Below are positions 37,186 to 48,600 of a stretch of 64,000 bases of DNA, piece by piece. Origin of the DNA: Antedon mediterranea (taxonomy: Eukaryota; Echinodermata; Crinoidea; Comatulida; Antedonidae). The DNA lies in the NCBI RefSeq assembly GCF_964355755.1, contig NC_092675.1, positions 9,993,312-10,057,311 on the forward strand, given 5' to 3'. The notes under the pieces are model-generated. The model saw nothing but the letters and a program-made list of their open reading frames with translations, was not told the DNA's origin and did no database searches. Within the stretch, counting starts at the first letter, position 1; every line of letters begins with the position of its first letter. A program made the translations under genes and the position numbers.

Positions 37186-38469
37186 ACGCATTGGGCATTC
37201 CACCGTCTTTGAAGTTGTCTGTTTCTTGTTTATAGTCCCATACTAGTAAAATTCACAACAAAATAAGCATCAGACAACATTATACCTTTCCGACATTTTT
37301 ATTGCATATATTTTTTTAATTTCAAGATATGAAATCAAAATGACACTGTGTAAAAATGATAAATTATCGTTATTATTTTATCCAGTCTCCATTATAGGCT
37401 ATCGACACCTAGTATTTCCCCGGATTCTATGACGTCGTGTGAATTTTACTGATGCCATTCTTCTCTTGTGTAATAATTACATTGCTTTTCTGTGATTAAC
37501 AAAATGGAGGCCAAAACTACACATCAACATCCAAAATCTAGGCAGATACACCAATCGATTTCTACTCAACATCCACTCCATTTGAATGATTTATTAGTAG
37601 GCCTAATGCCTACTATAATGAACAGTTGATTCCAGCATTGCATTGTTCAGTACACTTTTCCTTTTCTTTATAATGTTTTTTTTTCCATACCTTTTCCTTT
37701 GATAAATCAGATAACTGTTCATTTTGTCACGGATACATTATTAAATCCAGTTCTTACAATAATTTAGATTCTTTTATACTAGAGAATGTGCTTATAAAAG
37801 TTTCTTTTTACAATTTTTATCGAACGAGTCACCATCATTTTGAAATTCCAACATTTGTCTATAAAACTACATGATTAACTAATCAATTTATACGGCTAAT
37901 TTTCAAGATCCGCAAAAACACGATAGACATATAATAATGTATATCAAGTTGTCTCTTTTTATCATTTACCAACACAATTTTTAGTTGGTTAAATAGTTTA
38001 AATACATATCTTTTTCATATTTTATTGCATTTAACAACATGCCGAAATAATGGATATAATTGGGTTATTTTGTTGTCACCAAACCGGATTTTGATTTGGG
38101 AATTCATAATTTAATTTTGCAAGAACATGATGCTGACCTCCATTAGATCAAAGGTTTTATGTTTGGTTGCGACACGATCAGTTCCACGCCCCTAAACAGA
38201 AACCGGATAATAATGATACTTGAAACTGTAAGCGTATAGTATGAATTTGTCACAGCCAATCCTAAGATCAAAGGACTGTTAAAAGTTCCTATCTTGGCAA
38301 GGTGAGCTCAGTTGTTGTTAGATTGCCTTGTTGTCACTAAAATAGTGTGAATTTTGATGTCTTTTCCGTTGGAATAATGTCTTTTGTTATCATCAAATAA
38401 AATGTTTAATCATTGCTTTGTGAAAGTTTAATTTTGATATCATATTTGAAATATAAAAACACACTAATG

Positions 38470-38475
38470 TTTATT
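38470..38475 (-). terminator. Possible poly(A) signal of the 339-aa gene
   Basis: AATAAA on the minus strand lies about 55 bases after the stop codon. Confidence 0.4.
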
Positions 38476-38529
38476 TCTAATCTGCAAATTCCATAACCAA
38501 CGTCTATACTATCAATTAAAAAAAAACGT

Positions 38530-39549
38530 TTATAAATCTTCACTTTGTGGTAGCCACATTTTCGGACCTTTTACCGGACGAATTTTTAACGCAGATTGGT
38601 TGTGTCGACTGATTCTCGGAGATGTAGAGTGTTGCTCAAATTGAACTCTTCTGCTACGTACTGCCGTAGAAGGAATGATCTCCTCTTCTTCTTCCTCCTC
38701 GTAATAATCTTGAACCCATGATTTGGGTCTTGCGTTAAAGTCGCTTAGTTTTTCTTGCCTTGCCTTCTTCGTAGAGATTCGGAATTCACTTTTTGGCAAC
38801 TGTGTATCAAGAATTCCAAGATCGAACGCGTCTTCTGAGCATTCTGAGCTATTCGCCCAGCCGGTTGGCGCACGGTTGTAGTTCATTTTGAACGGCTCAA
38901 CTTCTCGATGAAACCGTTTTAGACGTTCAGAATCACCTTTCCAAGATTTGGTAGAACGAGGCCGAAATCCATTGGTGTAACTGTAATCGACTTGTTCTAT
39001 TGATCTTTCTTGACTTCGTTGTTGAACTTTCCTAGGAATGCGTGGACTTGTGACGTTTTGGAATTTTCTTGTAGCGGGTTCCTCGTAGGTTTTATCAGCA
39101 GAGATGGTTACTTCTCTGAAGGTTTCTTCCCATGGTGAATAATTCCTAACTTGCTTTTTCTTAAAGACTTTGTCGTCATCGACAACGTGTTGATCTGTAT
39201 GTTCACGAGCACGCACAAACATTTCCGCCGCTCGACTCCCGCGTTTTCCCGTAATTAGCTCTTTACTTTGAATTTTAGGCCTAGACGGCGAAACCGTCCG
39301 CCGTTTCGGGCGGTCTTCTTCAGCCATGTGTTGGGGATTCACGTAATAATCCTTCGATTGACTAGTGTGTCGCACCGGCTTCGGTTCGTATTGTTTAAAC
39401 TTTTGTGATTCAGGAGCATATTGTAATTCATTGTGAGGAATTTCATACCCTGCCTGTTGTTTCATATACATCATTCGTCCTTTTGAAGCAGGATAGCCTG
39501 TCAACTCGTACATGCTTACACCGTATTCCTCAGCGTATGGTTTCCACAT
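38530..39549 (-). CDS. Synaptopodin-like protein without PDZ domain, single coding exon, 339 aa
   Basis: A 339-residue, basic, probably disordered protein starts MWKPYAEEYG. ATG is the first codon after a clean acceptor (TTTTGTTTTATTAAG). It shares short features with the terminal exon of the neighbouring PDZ gene: a GKRGSRAAEMFVRAREH segment like the GRGAQMFEKRRKR segment there, a Y-S-P-W-E motif like T-P-W-E-A-A, a KSWVQDYYEEEEEEE acidic run, and a final PQSEDL like VESDDL. Its phase-0 start does not fit the phase-1 end of the upstream gene's sixth exon, so ordinary alternative splicing to that exon is excluded. A non-coding exon ending at 42101 has a strong donor and is the likely 5' partner. 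Function is inferred: actin or Z-disc association. Confidence 0.7.
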   Translation of the reverse strand: MWKPYAEEYGVSMYELTGYPASKGRMMYMKQQAGYEIPHNELQYAPESQKFKQYEPKPVRHTSQSKDYYVNPQHMAEEDRPKRRTVSPSRPKIQSKELITGKRGSRAAEMFVRAREHTDQHVVDDDKVFKKKQVRNYSPWEETFREVTISADKTYEEPATRKFQNVTSPRIPRKVQQRSQERSIEQVDYSYTNGFRPRSTKSWKGDSERLKRFHREVEPFKMNYNRAPTGWANSSECSEDAFDLGILDTQLPKSEFRISTKKARQEKLSDFNARPKSWVQDYYEEEEEEEIIPSTAVRSRRVQFEQHSTSPRISRHNQSALKIRPVKGPKMWLPQSEDL

Positions 39550-40442
39550 CTTAATAAAACAAAAGTTGTCAACTCAATACTCAAATTATTTTCTCATTTG
39601 TACGAAATAATAAAGTCACATTGACAGCAACGTTAAAACGCGTCAGTAAAGCCGCCTTGATTAAATCGTTTCTTTATTTTTTACTGACCACGATAGTGTA
39701 TATTTCCACGTAGTGTCCATATATAAATTTCAGTCAATAACGCCTATAAAGTCGAATCACAGTTTGTTCATAAAGTTTAACAGCTGTCCAACTGCGATGC
39801 TGTAACGTATATTGCGTTAGGACGTCATCAGACACGTGTACGCCTCAGGGGCATGCGTTTTACCTGTTCTGACTTCTCTCCCTATGGATAAAATTAAATG
39901 AAATCATAACATAATACAGTAGGTTGTTTAACGTTAAAGTACTTAGTACTTTGCCCCAGTAGGATCAAGCTAGGATTACGATAAGTTTACATACTGACAA
40001 ACTGAAACAATACTGGATTCGACCTAGACCAGTCAGTGCTCATACAAATTATTAAATTAATGTTGAATTTTTGGTTTACTCCAAATACCTATCAATAATT
40101 TTACTGTATAGTTCATTGATTTTTTTCTGTTATCTTGTTGTGAATATGATTTGAAATGCAATAAGTTCAATAATTTATATTTTGCCATGCAATATTATAA
40201 TTTTACTTATAAGCTCATAGTTTCTAAAACGTCTGTTTCTGATTGGACGTGTTTTATCGCATTTGTGCTTTTCTAGTCCAGAATGGCTTTACATTAAAAG
40301 CTGTATGATCCTGAATAGAGATCAAACCATCATCAAACTGATTAAACAAATTAATATTTCCCAAAAGAGATTTAAAACAGACTTTCTGCTTGTTTTACCG
40401 ATGGTAAACAATTCGTTCCATTTCCATTTATTCATTAAGCGA

Positions 40443-40618
40443 TTAAATAGTCTCCAATACATAGGCCTAACGGTATATTTTTTATTAAATAGTCTCCAAT
40501 ACATAGGCCTAACGGTATATTTTTTAATAAATAGTCTCCAATACATAGGCCTAACGGTATATTTTTTATTAAATAGTCTCCAATACATAGGCCTAACGGT
40601 ATATTTTTTATTAAATAG
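40443..40618. repeat. Tandem repeat, 42 bp x 4
   Basis: Four almost identical 42-bp units contain AATAGTCTCCAATACATAGG and CCTAACGGTATATTTTTT. The unit is a multiple of three and stop-free in at least one frame on both strands, which creates repetitive ORFs that I do not regard as genes. Confidence 0.85.
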
Positions 40619-41159
40619 CGTACACAAATTAAATAAAGAGAAAACCTTTTGAAATGACTGAGGGTTTTTTTTTTTTTAATGTTAGTTATAAACTTAAATA
40701 TATATTGTCCCAATACCCCCACCATTCGCTTAAAGTGACTATGCCATTTTAATGCCACATAGGCCTATTAGTTATTCGCTTTGACAAAAAAAATGGATTG
40801 GACACAAAATTATTTAGGTCTACCTAATGTTGTTTTGGTTGTATTTAACCGTTTATTTTGTCTTTTTATAAGTGAAAACATATTTTTTACAGTTTTTTTT
40901 CTCGAAAGTGATTAACTTTAAAACTGCGAATAGCAACATTGTCACATTGGTTCACGCATTAGACACATGCGTAACATAACACACACGTTCACTGTACATT
41001 TGAACTTGGTACCGTACACCTTTGTGGGAACATTGCGTCTTGAAGGTCATTTACGATTATTCTATATTAAAAAGTTTAAAAACGAATATTTAATCTGAAC
41101 GATGAATATAGAAAACAAACAATGACAATAAATGAATTAAAAAAAAAAATAAAAAGGAA

Positions 41160-41249
41160 CATCTCCGGTGGGACTCGAACCCACAACCTTTGAATACCAT
41201 CACATTGCACATTAGAAGTCCAACGCGCTATCCATTGCGCCACGGAGAC
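41160..41249 (-). tRNA. tRNA-Arg (UCU) with 17-nt intron
   Basis: On the minus strand the acceptor stem GTCTCCG pairs with CGGAGAT (one G-T). The D-arm region GGCGCAATGGATAGCGC, the anticodon arm TTGGACTTCTA with anticodon TCT, and the T-arm GGTTCGAGTCC are intact. An intron (41196-41212) interrupts the gene after the base 3' of the anticodon, as usual for eukaryotic tRNA-Arg(UCU). The downstream T-run on the same strand (41139-41155 region) provides a Pol III stop. It lies within the presumed 5' intron of the 339-aa gene. Confidence 0.93.
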
Positions 41250-42100
41250 ATCTGAATGTCATACATATGTTTGTTGTTTCATAGATACTTTTTAACAATT
41301 AATTAATTATTAACGATAATGGAACGTGTATCCTAATCTTACGTATCCGTAAAAAACTCAAAACGGTGTGTTTAAAATACAGAATAGGCCTATAGCAAAT
41401 AAAAACGCGTGATTTGAGAAACCCAGACAAGATAATAATCTTGTTAAAAGTCCACTGTGTCCTTTAATACTGACACAACTGGACACACCAGGGGTAAAAA
41501 GACCCTTCTGATGATGAAAATTAAATTTACGCCAACCCTATTTGAATACTGCGACTTATTCATAGCCTAACTGTACATAATGATGAGTCGTATATGCATA
41601 TAATGTGAAACATTTTGTATCAGATTGAATTATAATTTTACAGTGAGTATTAGTAACAGGTTCCCACGATAAACTTATAAATAAGTCTACTTTTTATTTA
41701 TATTTTCGTGTTTATACATATCGTTTGTCATTCCACCAATTATAAAAAATTGAAATAGGCCCATCTTTATATAAACGCTTATTCTTGAATAATATGTGAT
41801 TTATTTTTTAATTTAAACTACTAGTGCGCACATTAATGTATAATAAAGATAACCCAAGTGTTTGCTTATTATCGCATAATGTGTAGTATTATTATAATCA
41901 TCAAATACACGATAATTGTTTTAATTTTGAGAACTACCGTATCTTAACCTATACCGGTAGGCTACATTGTTACCGTACTTCTTATATCACTCGCAGTCGC
42001 ACGAAATAAAAAAATCATATTTCCTTCAATTATGGCTAAATCAACAAGACAATTTTTCTAAATCCCTGTCAGGTAATTTATGAATAACCATAAAACTTAC

Positions 42101-42180
42101 CTTCTGTTTTGCCTGTAAAAACGTCTAAAATACAGCCGCCTTTTTATTCTGAAGTGACAAGCAGTCCGGTTGGATCCGTC
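42101..42180 (-). other. Candidate non-coding first exon of the 339-aa synaptopodin-like gene
   Basis: On the minus strand, CAAAACAGAAG|GTAAGTTTT is a near-consensus splice donor at 42101/42100. Joined to 39549, the upstream frame meets a TAG before the ATG, so this would be 5' UTR. The upstream edge is unknown and I give a nominal end. The donor itself is the evidence. Confidence 0.4.
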
Positions 42181-44382
42181 AACGTTAAATTCCCAGGCAA
42201 GTCTGTTGCATTCTACCCAGGCCTCAGCTCGATCGCTCGACAGATAATTTATTCATCATGGATCCATATTTGGAGGTGAAGAGGTGACATGTGCCCAGTC
42301 CGTCTCACTGAGAGGTACATTTATTTTCAATGAAAAGACTCATTAATAGCGAATACAATTGTTAGTATATCGGGTACTTAATATTTATAGAATGGTGTTC
42401 TGGTGTGAACCTAGGCCAAAACGAAATTTAAATTCCCAATTTGTGGGAATCGGTATCTAGAGGCTATATGTATCCCTTGTATCCACTTAGTGATGTAGTC
42501 CTATTGTAATGTAAACATAACATTCATTTTCCCGGCCAAATTTTGACCTTTATTTTTTGACATAAAGTGTTCAATTATATACTAGATCACGATGCTACGT
42601 ATAAAAATATAGGAATATTACCGCATAATAATTGAATTAAGCTCGTATTTTAGGTGATTTAGCAAAAAAAAATCTTCGACATAAAACGCTTAATTACCAT
42701 ATAAGACGATGATAACACAATATATGGTTTTATAAGATGATGATTTCAATGTACGCGCAATATACAAATATTAGACCATAAGATGTTTTATTATTAAAAC
42801 AAGAATGATTTAACAATGGTTTGTTAAAATATTTATTTATTGCAGTTCAAAGGCAAACTCAAAATGAACATTCAATTCTAAAAATGATGATTTAAAAAAA
42901 AACTAGGTCTATAGATAATAATTTTGGTGAATTACAATAAAAACTCTTTGTAAAAGCTACAACAGAAAAAGATATTCTTAACGAATTCGATCGGAAATTA
43001 TTTAAAAAAAAGCTTTAATTTAATTAATAGCATTTCAACATGTTTAAATTGACGTATGGTGTTGTATTGTTTACTAGAATAAAATTATCCAGATTCAATA
43101 TTGTTCTCTCCACCGCACTTTCTATAACGATTGTTTTACAATTATTATCATTATGAGTATTATTAAAGTAACCTACATTTTAAATGTTGCCTAATTTAAA
43201 TAATTTTTATTCATTATATTATTTCCAAGAAAAATACAATACCATATCATGATTGTATGTACTGACTACTCTGGCAAACACACGAATACAACTTCCGTCC
43301 TTCAAAGTATCTCATCAAAAAAATACCTTCTTTACATCCAAAATACCATCATCATGTAAAAATAACTTTCTTTCAAAAAATATGACTTAATTTATTAGTG
43401 AAAACTAAGCTGACGGCATTATTCTCAACTAGACTCGTACACACGACCTATATCCACAATGTAATTACGTCATAGAAAGACTAATAAGAGAATATACACA
43501 TAAACAATCATCAAAATACGTAAAATTAGTACATTATATTTCACATAAAAATAACAAATAAGGCTAAAAATAACAAGAAGTGACTGAAGTTGTTCAGAAC
43601 ATAAATAAGCAAGATTAATTGATCACACTCCTGTTTTGACGGTTATCACTATTTTTAATTTCATAGATACCGTGGTTAAAATACATTTCTATTTAGTTTC
43701 ACATTTCAAAATATATTCGCATGATTAGACGCAAAATATATTGAAAACAACATAGGCATATTTGGCCAAACGAATTATTTATTGTTATTTACTCGAAAAC
43801 AAAAGTTATCTAAAGTTTCGCCATCGCATATTAGAACAAAATAATTCTAAATGCCCGATAATGCTAGAACCAAGATAAAACCATCAGCTCCTCATTACAA
43901 TTTTTTTGATTGATTTAGTTCCTTTCAAAAATTATTTCAGAAATGTAGTATAGATACGACTGCTAACAGACATTATAGATACACATTCCTAGTTACCTGA
44001 TTCTGAAATCAAATAAACGCAGGTTCTACGATCTTTTAACACACATATTAGCCTATTATAATTATTTTAATGAAATACCGCAGATGAAATACAACAGAAT
44101 ATTTAAAAATATCTTTGTTAATATTATTATTAAGTTATTGAACGACGATTCGATTTATATCAAGACAGATAGATCAAAGTCACATGGCACATAAAAAGTA
44201 ATTTGTAGGCTTTAGTTATATTGTAGGACTATGGCTAGTAATTTATTCTAATAACACTGCTGAGTATGGGTATAGAACCAAACATCAGCCACATAATAAC
44301 CTAGTTAGGCCTAATATTAACAATTATCTAATACAAAGGTCTTCGTGTTTTTTTTTCTGAGTACACGTGAAGAATCTGTCTC
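42181..44382. other. Intergenic region between the two synaptopodin-like genes
   Basis: Nothing but AT-rich sequence. It presumably contains the promoter of the shorter gene near its left side (42.2-42.3 kb, locally GC-richer) and the 3' UTR of the PDZ gene at its right side. Confidence 0.4.
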
Positions 44383-44388
44383 TTTATT
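44383..44388 (-). terminator. Possible poly(A) signal of the SYNPO2-like gene
   Basis: AATAAA on the minus strand lies about 100 bases after the stop codon, in AT-rich DNA. Confidence 0.35.
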
Positions 44389-44484
44389 TTTTTTTACCGT
44401 TTTGAATGTGTTAATAATAATTCCTTCAACTTACATTATTTCCTAATGAGAATTCTAGACATATATTATATAATATATATAGTA

Positions 44485-45665
44485 TTACAGATCGTCGCTT
44501 TCCACAATAACTGCGGACGTTGGACTGGAGTAGTCCCTTGTAGGTGAGTCGTGTTGGGTGGGAGATCGGAAACCTCTGGGTTTAGAATTAAAATTAGGTA
44601 CCTTGTGTGGAACAGTGGGAAGACCCGCATTTGGCTTGAATTCATTAGTTATCGAAGACTCTGATAAGGGTGGGGAAATTATACCTGGTGTACTGTCTGG
44701 GGACGTCCAAGACCTAGGATTTGGACGAAAGTTAATTCGTGATGAGCCTGGACTAGCATTGACGTCGTTGTGCGTATTTCTGGCGTCAAATTTTGGCTGA
44801 AATCGTGGAGGTAATTCACCATTTGTCGTCGGTTTATCTGTCGATACTTCATCTGCTTTGAATGTCGGCCTTGCAACAGTGTAACCGGACTTCTTCGGCC
44901 TAAAATCTGGCACGATTGTAGACGACTGCATCCAGGAAGCCGGTGGTTTAGGTTTTTCAAATTTCTTAGTGAATTCAATAGGTTTAGTGCTTGTGTTTAA
45001 ATAATCAAACGCGGCGTCCACCCTGCCTTTAGGATCTTGTGAAGCAGCTTCCCAGGGGGTTATTTTTGGTTTACTAACTGGAGCTGTTTTGCCCTGCATA
45101 GCAATAAATTCCAAGGATACATTGAGTGGTTCATCGCGTTCTGATTTCTTGAGCACAACTTGCGGTGCCGTCATCGTCGGCTTCTCAGGCACCACATACT
45201 TTTCAGATCGCTTTCGCCGTTTTTCAAACATTTGAGCACCGCGTCCTGTTTGTGACGTCAAATCCTGCACAAGAATGTTACATCGTTCTGGCGGAAGTAA
45301 GTCGTGTCTACACTTCTCTTTATCCTTCAAGTTGACATTGAAGTCAATAGGTTCTATAATTAATTTACGCACTGGGGGTAATTCGGGAGGGGGTAACGGT
45401 ATAAATCCAGGAGGAAACATTGATACGCCACCTGAAGGGCCTGTGGTTGTCACTTCTTCAAATACCTCTGTTGTGGTGGTCACCGTTTCGTCAGGTCCTT
45501 GTCCAACACTTTCTAATGTCCATTTGGCACTTCTTTTTCGCCGCTTTGCGAACATTCTAGCTCCTTTTGTGTTCTTATTGGTCGGGAATAATAATAGATC
45601 AGAAATCGTTTTGCAGGCTTTACGGACATCTTCCGGATGTACGTCTGCGTCGACGGAGACTTGAG
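44485..45665 (-). CDS. SYNPO2: SYNPO2-like exon 7, terminal coding exon
   Basis: It starts after CAAATATTTTAG and encodes residues 395-787. In order: a DVHPEDVRKACKTISD segment, MFAKRRKRSAKW, a proline run (FPPGFIPLPPPELPPVRK), GRGAQMFEKRRKRSEKY, KPKITPWEAASQDPKGRVD, PKPPASWM, NPRSWTSPDSTPG and the C-terminus VESDDL. The duplicated basic block may act in nuclear import or actin binding, as proposed for vertebrate relatives. Confidence 0.9.
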
Positions 45666-48600
45666 CTAAAATATTTGAGTATTGAAAATTTTATTAATAT
45701 TAATAATCTGAATTACCGTCTGTATTATTTTATTAATCAAATATCATTAAAAACCACTCCACATTCACAGTGTAATGACATTAACCATAGGCCTACTGAG
45801 TCCTTAGTGTCGTAATGATCTAAATCGTCATCATAATCATCTCTGCATCAACATCATTAGGCCTACAATCATGATAATCATAATTAAACTCTGTAATCTT
45901 CATCATTCATCCAACATAAACAACAAATAAGTAATGTTGGGTTTCAACAAATAAACAATCATCATCATGAGAGATAATATTGATTGATCAACTAACTTTT
46001 AATTTCCTTAGGATTCACTGGAATTCCTGCTTGTAAATTGCGCAGAATAACACTCGGGTCGTTAATCTTATCGTCTCCGTTTTTCAAACTAGCCGACTCT
46101 GGGAGTGGGGGAGTGGGTGGGGCTGGTGGGATGGGTGAAGTGTTTTCTATGTCATTCTCAGTATCAAGTGTCATTAGAGTTGCATCCCCAGGCGCTGCAA
46201 AGCTGATCTCGATGGTATTAGGCTTGTGAACGATTGGCGTAGTCCATGTGTTAGTTTCCACATTGTTCATTTTGATTTCTATAAAATAAAATTTCAAAAA
46301 AAGTATAAGCCTAATGTTAAAAGTAGATAATGGTTGTTGGGTTATTTGTTATTTATATGAACTTAAACTCTCTTTTAATTCGTGATTTCTTTAATGTTAA
46401 CAGCATTTTACAATTTTTTTAGACGTGACGTGGTCATAGCCTAATGTACTTAAATAAATATAGGCCTAAGTCATTACAGTAGTACAGGGAGACCGGGGGC
46501 GCTTTGAAACAGGGTCGATAATTTTCGATACGAACAAATTGGCCGAAATCTATTTACCAAGTAGGCCTATCAGCGAATTTCGATTATTAATTCAAGAAAT
46601 ATCCCTATTTATTAATTTTAACACCTGAAAGTAATTATTAGTGACGTCACTTGATTATAAACAACTAGTGTTTACTATTTTTTTTTAGTGTTTCAATGTA
46701 CCCCATGTATATTTTATAACACAATGTCCTGTGTTTTTTCATTATTTTAGTCATTTTAGGACTTAGGCCTAACATTTTGTATTATTAATTATATTTTATC
46801 AGTATTGTTAGATCCATATTATTTGATGATTTGCTAGCATTATTATAGTTTATATGTTTAAGCATATATACTGATTGCCGTTTCAATGCACCCCGGGATA
46901 TTTTGGAAGTTTCAAGACAATTTTTTTCAGAATTATTATCAAAAACACAAAATTTGTTTCAAAGCGCCTAGCCTCTGTCTCCCCTAATAGCAATCTCATT
47001 TTATTGAGAAACTTCATTCTCCCCAAGCCCTATTCCACAACCCACCAAAAATAAACAAAGAAAAAAAAACAACAGGCAAGTATTGAGAACAATGAGGATC
47101 AACCATGGACCTATGGATCAACCTTTGTACTAATGATTGATAGTAGGCATACTGTATAACTCATTCTAAATTATCTCCAGATTACAGAGGGCGTCCTTTA
47201 ACCAATTATATTTGTGCACCACTTTATTGATTACAAACTTCTAATCACATTACGAATTAATATTTTAGTAAAACTGCAATGAATTTATTTGGAAAATTTT
47301 AAAAATGAAGCAGCAACAGTCAAAAAAACAATATAAGAGTCCATCAAAAGAACTAGTTTGTTTAATGCTATTCACAAATCAGTTCGTCTCCGTGGCGCAA
47401 TGGATAGCGCGTTGGACTTCTAATGTTTAACAGCTGGCATTCAAAGGTTGCGGGTTCGAATCCCGCCGGAGATGTTCTTTTTTTTTTTTTTTTTTTTTTT
47501 AAACTCTATTTTTTAAAACTTTAGATTAAATAACAACTACTTTATGTTTTACAAATTTTGTTTTCTATTTATATTTTTCGTTTTGAGTTTTTTTTTTTGG
47601 TACATAAAAAATTATTTCCGTCACAAGAAACATGCAATAAAAAAGAGGGCGCTATTTATATTCAATCCCGAGCCATAATATCCATGGCTCTGATTCGATC
47701 ATCTTCCTTCAGTCACCAGGATAATAAATCAAAGTTGAGCATTAAAAAAAAACCAACATTATACCGGTATTCTATATTAAACTTTAAGCTGTGTGACATA
47801 AAAATGTAAAGTGTAACAATGACGAAGTCGATGAAATTATTCATACATAAATACAGTGTGTATTGTTGATGTAAAGACACAGATACAGTATATTAATAAC
47901 ACAACAGGCCTATTTTATAATTTGTTTTATGCGAAATAACGGTAAAAGAAATAGAATAGGAAAACGAACGTCTAAAACAACATTATTATTTTACCTTTTA
48001 AAACTGTATTTTCATTGGATATAGGTGGCGTCCACGTCCTTGCGACAGGTGCCGATACAGGTGTAGTAGTAGCCGCTGGCGACCAGACTTGATTAACTAC
48101 CCCATTTTGTAGATTGTTTGTTACAGTAAACTGTTTTTTGGGAGAAAGATGTATTCCAACGTCTGGACAGTCATCGTTAGTCCGGCGAACGCGTGACGTG
48201 GTTGTAGTGGTAGTTTTCTTGTAACTAGTCATCACTTGGGGCTGGTCGGCATCGCTTGATTGCTGTTTGTGTGGGGTTGCTGACCAGAGTGGTGCTTTTA
48301 TCCCCGGGACTATTGTAGAAGGTTGGAAACGTATACTATGGAATCCTGTATTGGAGTGACAGCCAGAAAAAGAGAAAGAGAGAAAACCGTCACGATCTCA
48401 GTTAAATTAAATTGCCATGCTGAGTTGTTACAATAATCGTTTATTTTTCCACAAACAACAGCAAACCCTCTCTTCATCATCCACCCACACCCTCGACATT
48501 TTTATTACTCGACGTCTTAGGCAAAAATCATGAATAATTCATCAGATAAATTATGGGAAGAATTATGACATTATAGGGAGACGTCGAATCCCGGTCGTCA

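Larger units (their letters stand above)
33831..38529. other. Convergent intergenic region between SORBS and the synaptopodin-like genes
   Basis: Very AT-rich from 33,840 to about 36,300. It holds the MITE fragment at 34655, a probable MITE at 36336 and a clear one at 37031. The long frame at 36548-37063 runs into a MITE and is not a supported gene. Confidence 0.5.

Noticed and set aside
38530-46278. The 339-aa exon as an ordinary alternative last exon of the SYNPO2-like gene after exon 6
   Set aside because: Exon 6 ends in phase 1 while this exon starts in phase 0 at its strong acceptor, so the join would shift frame.
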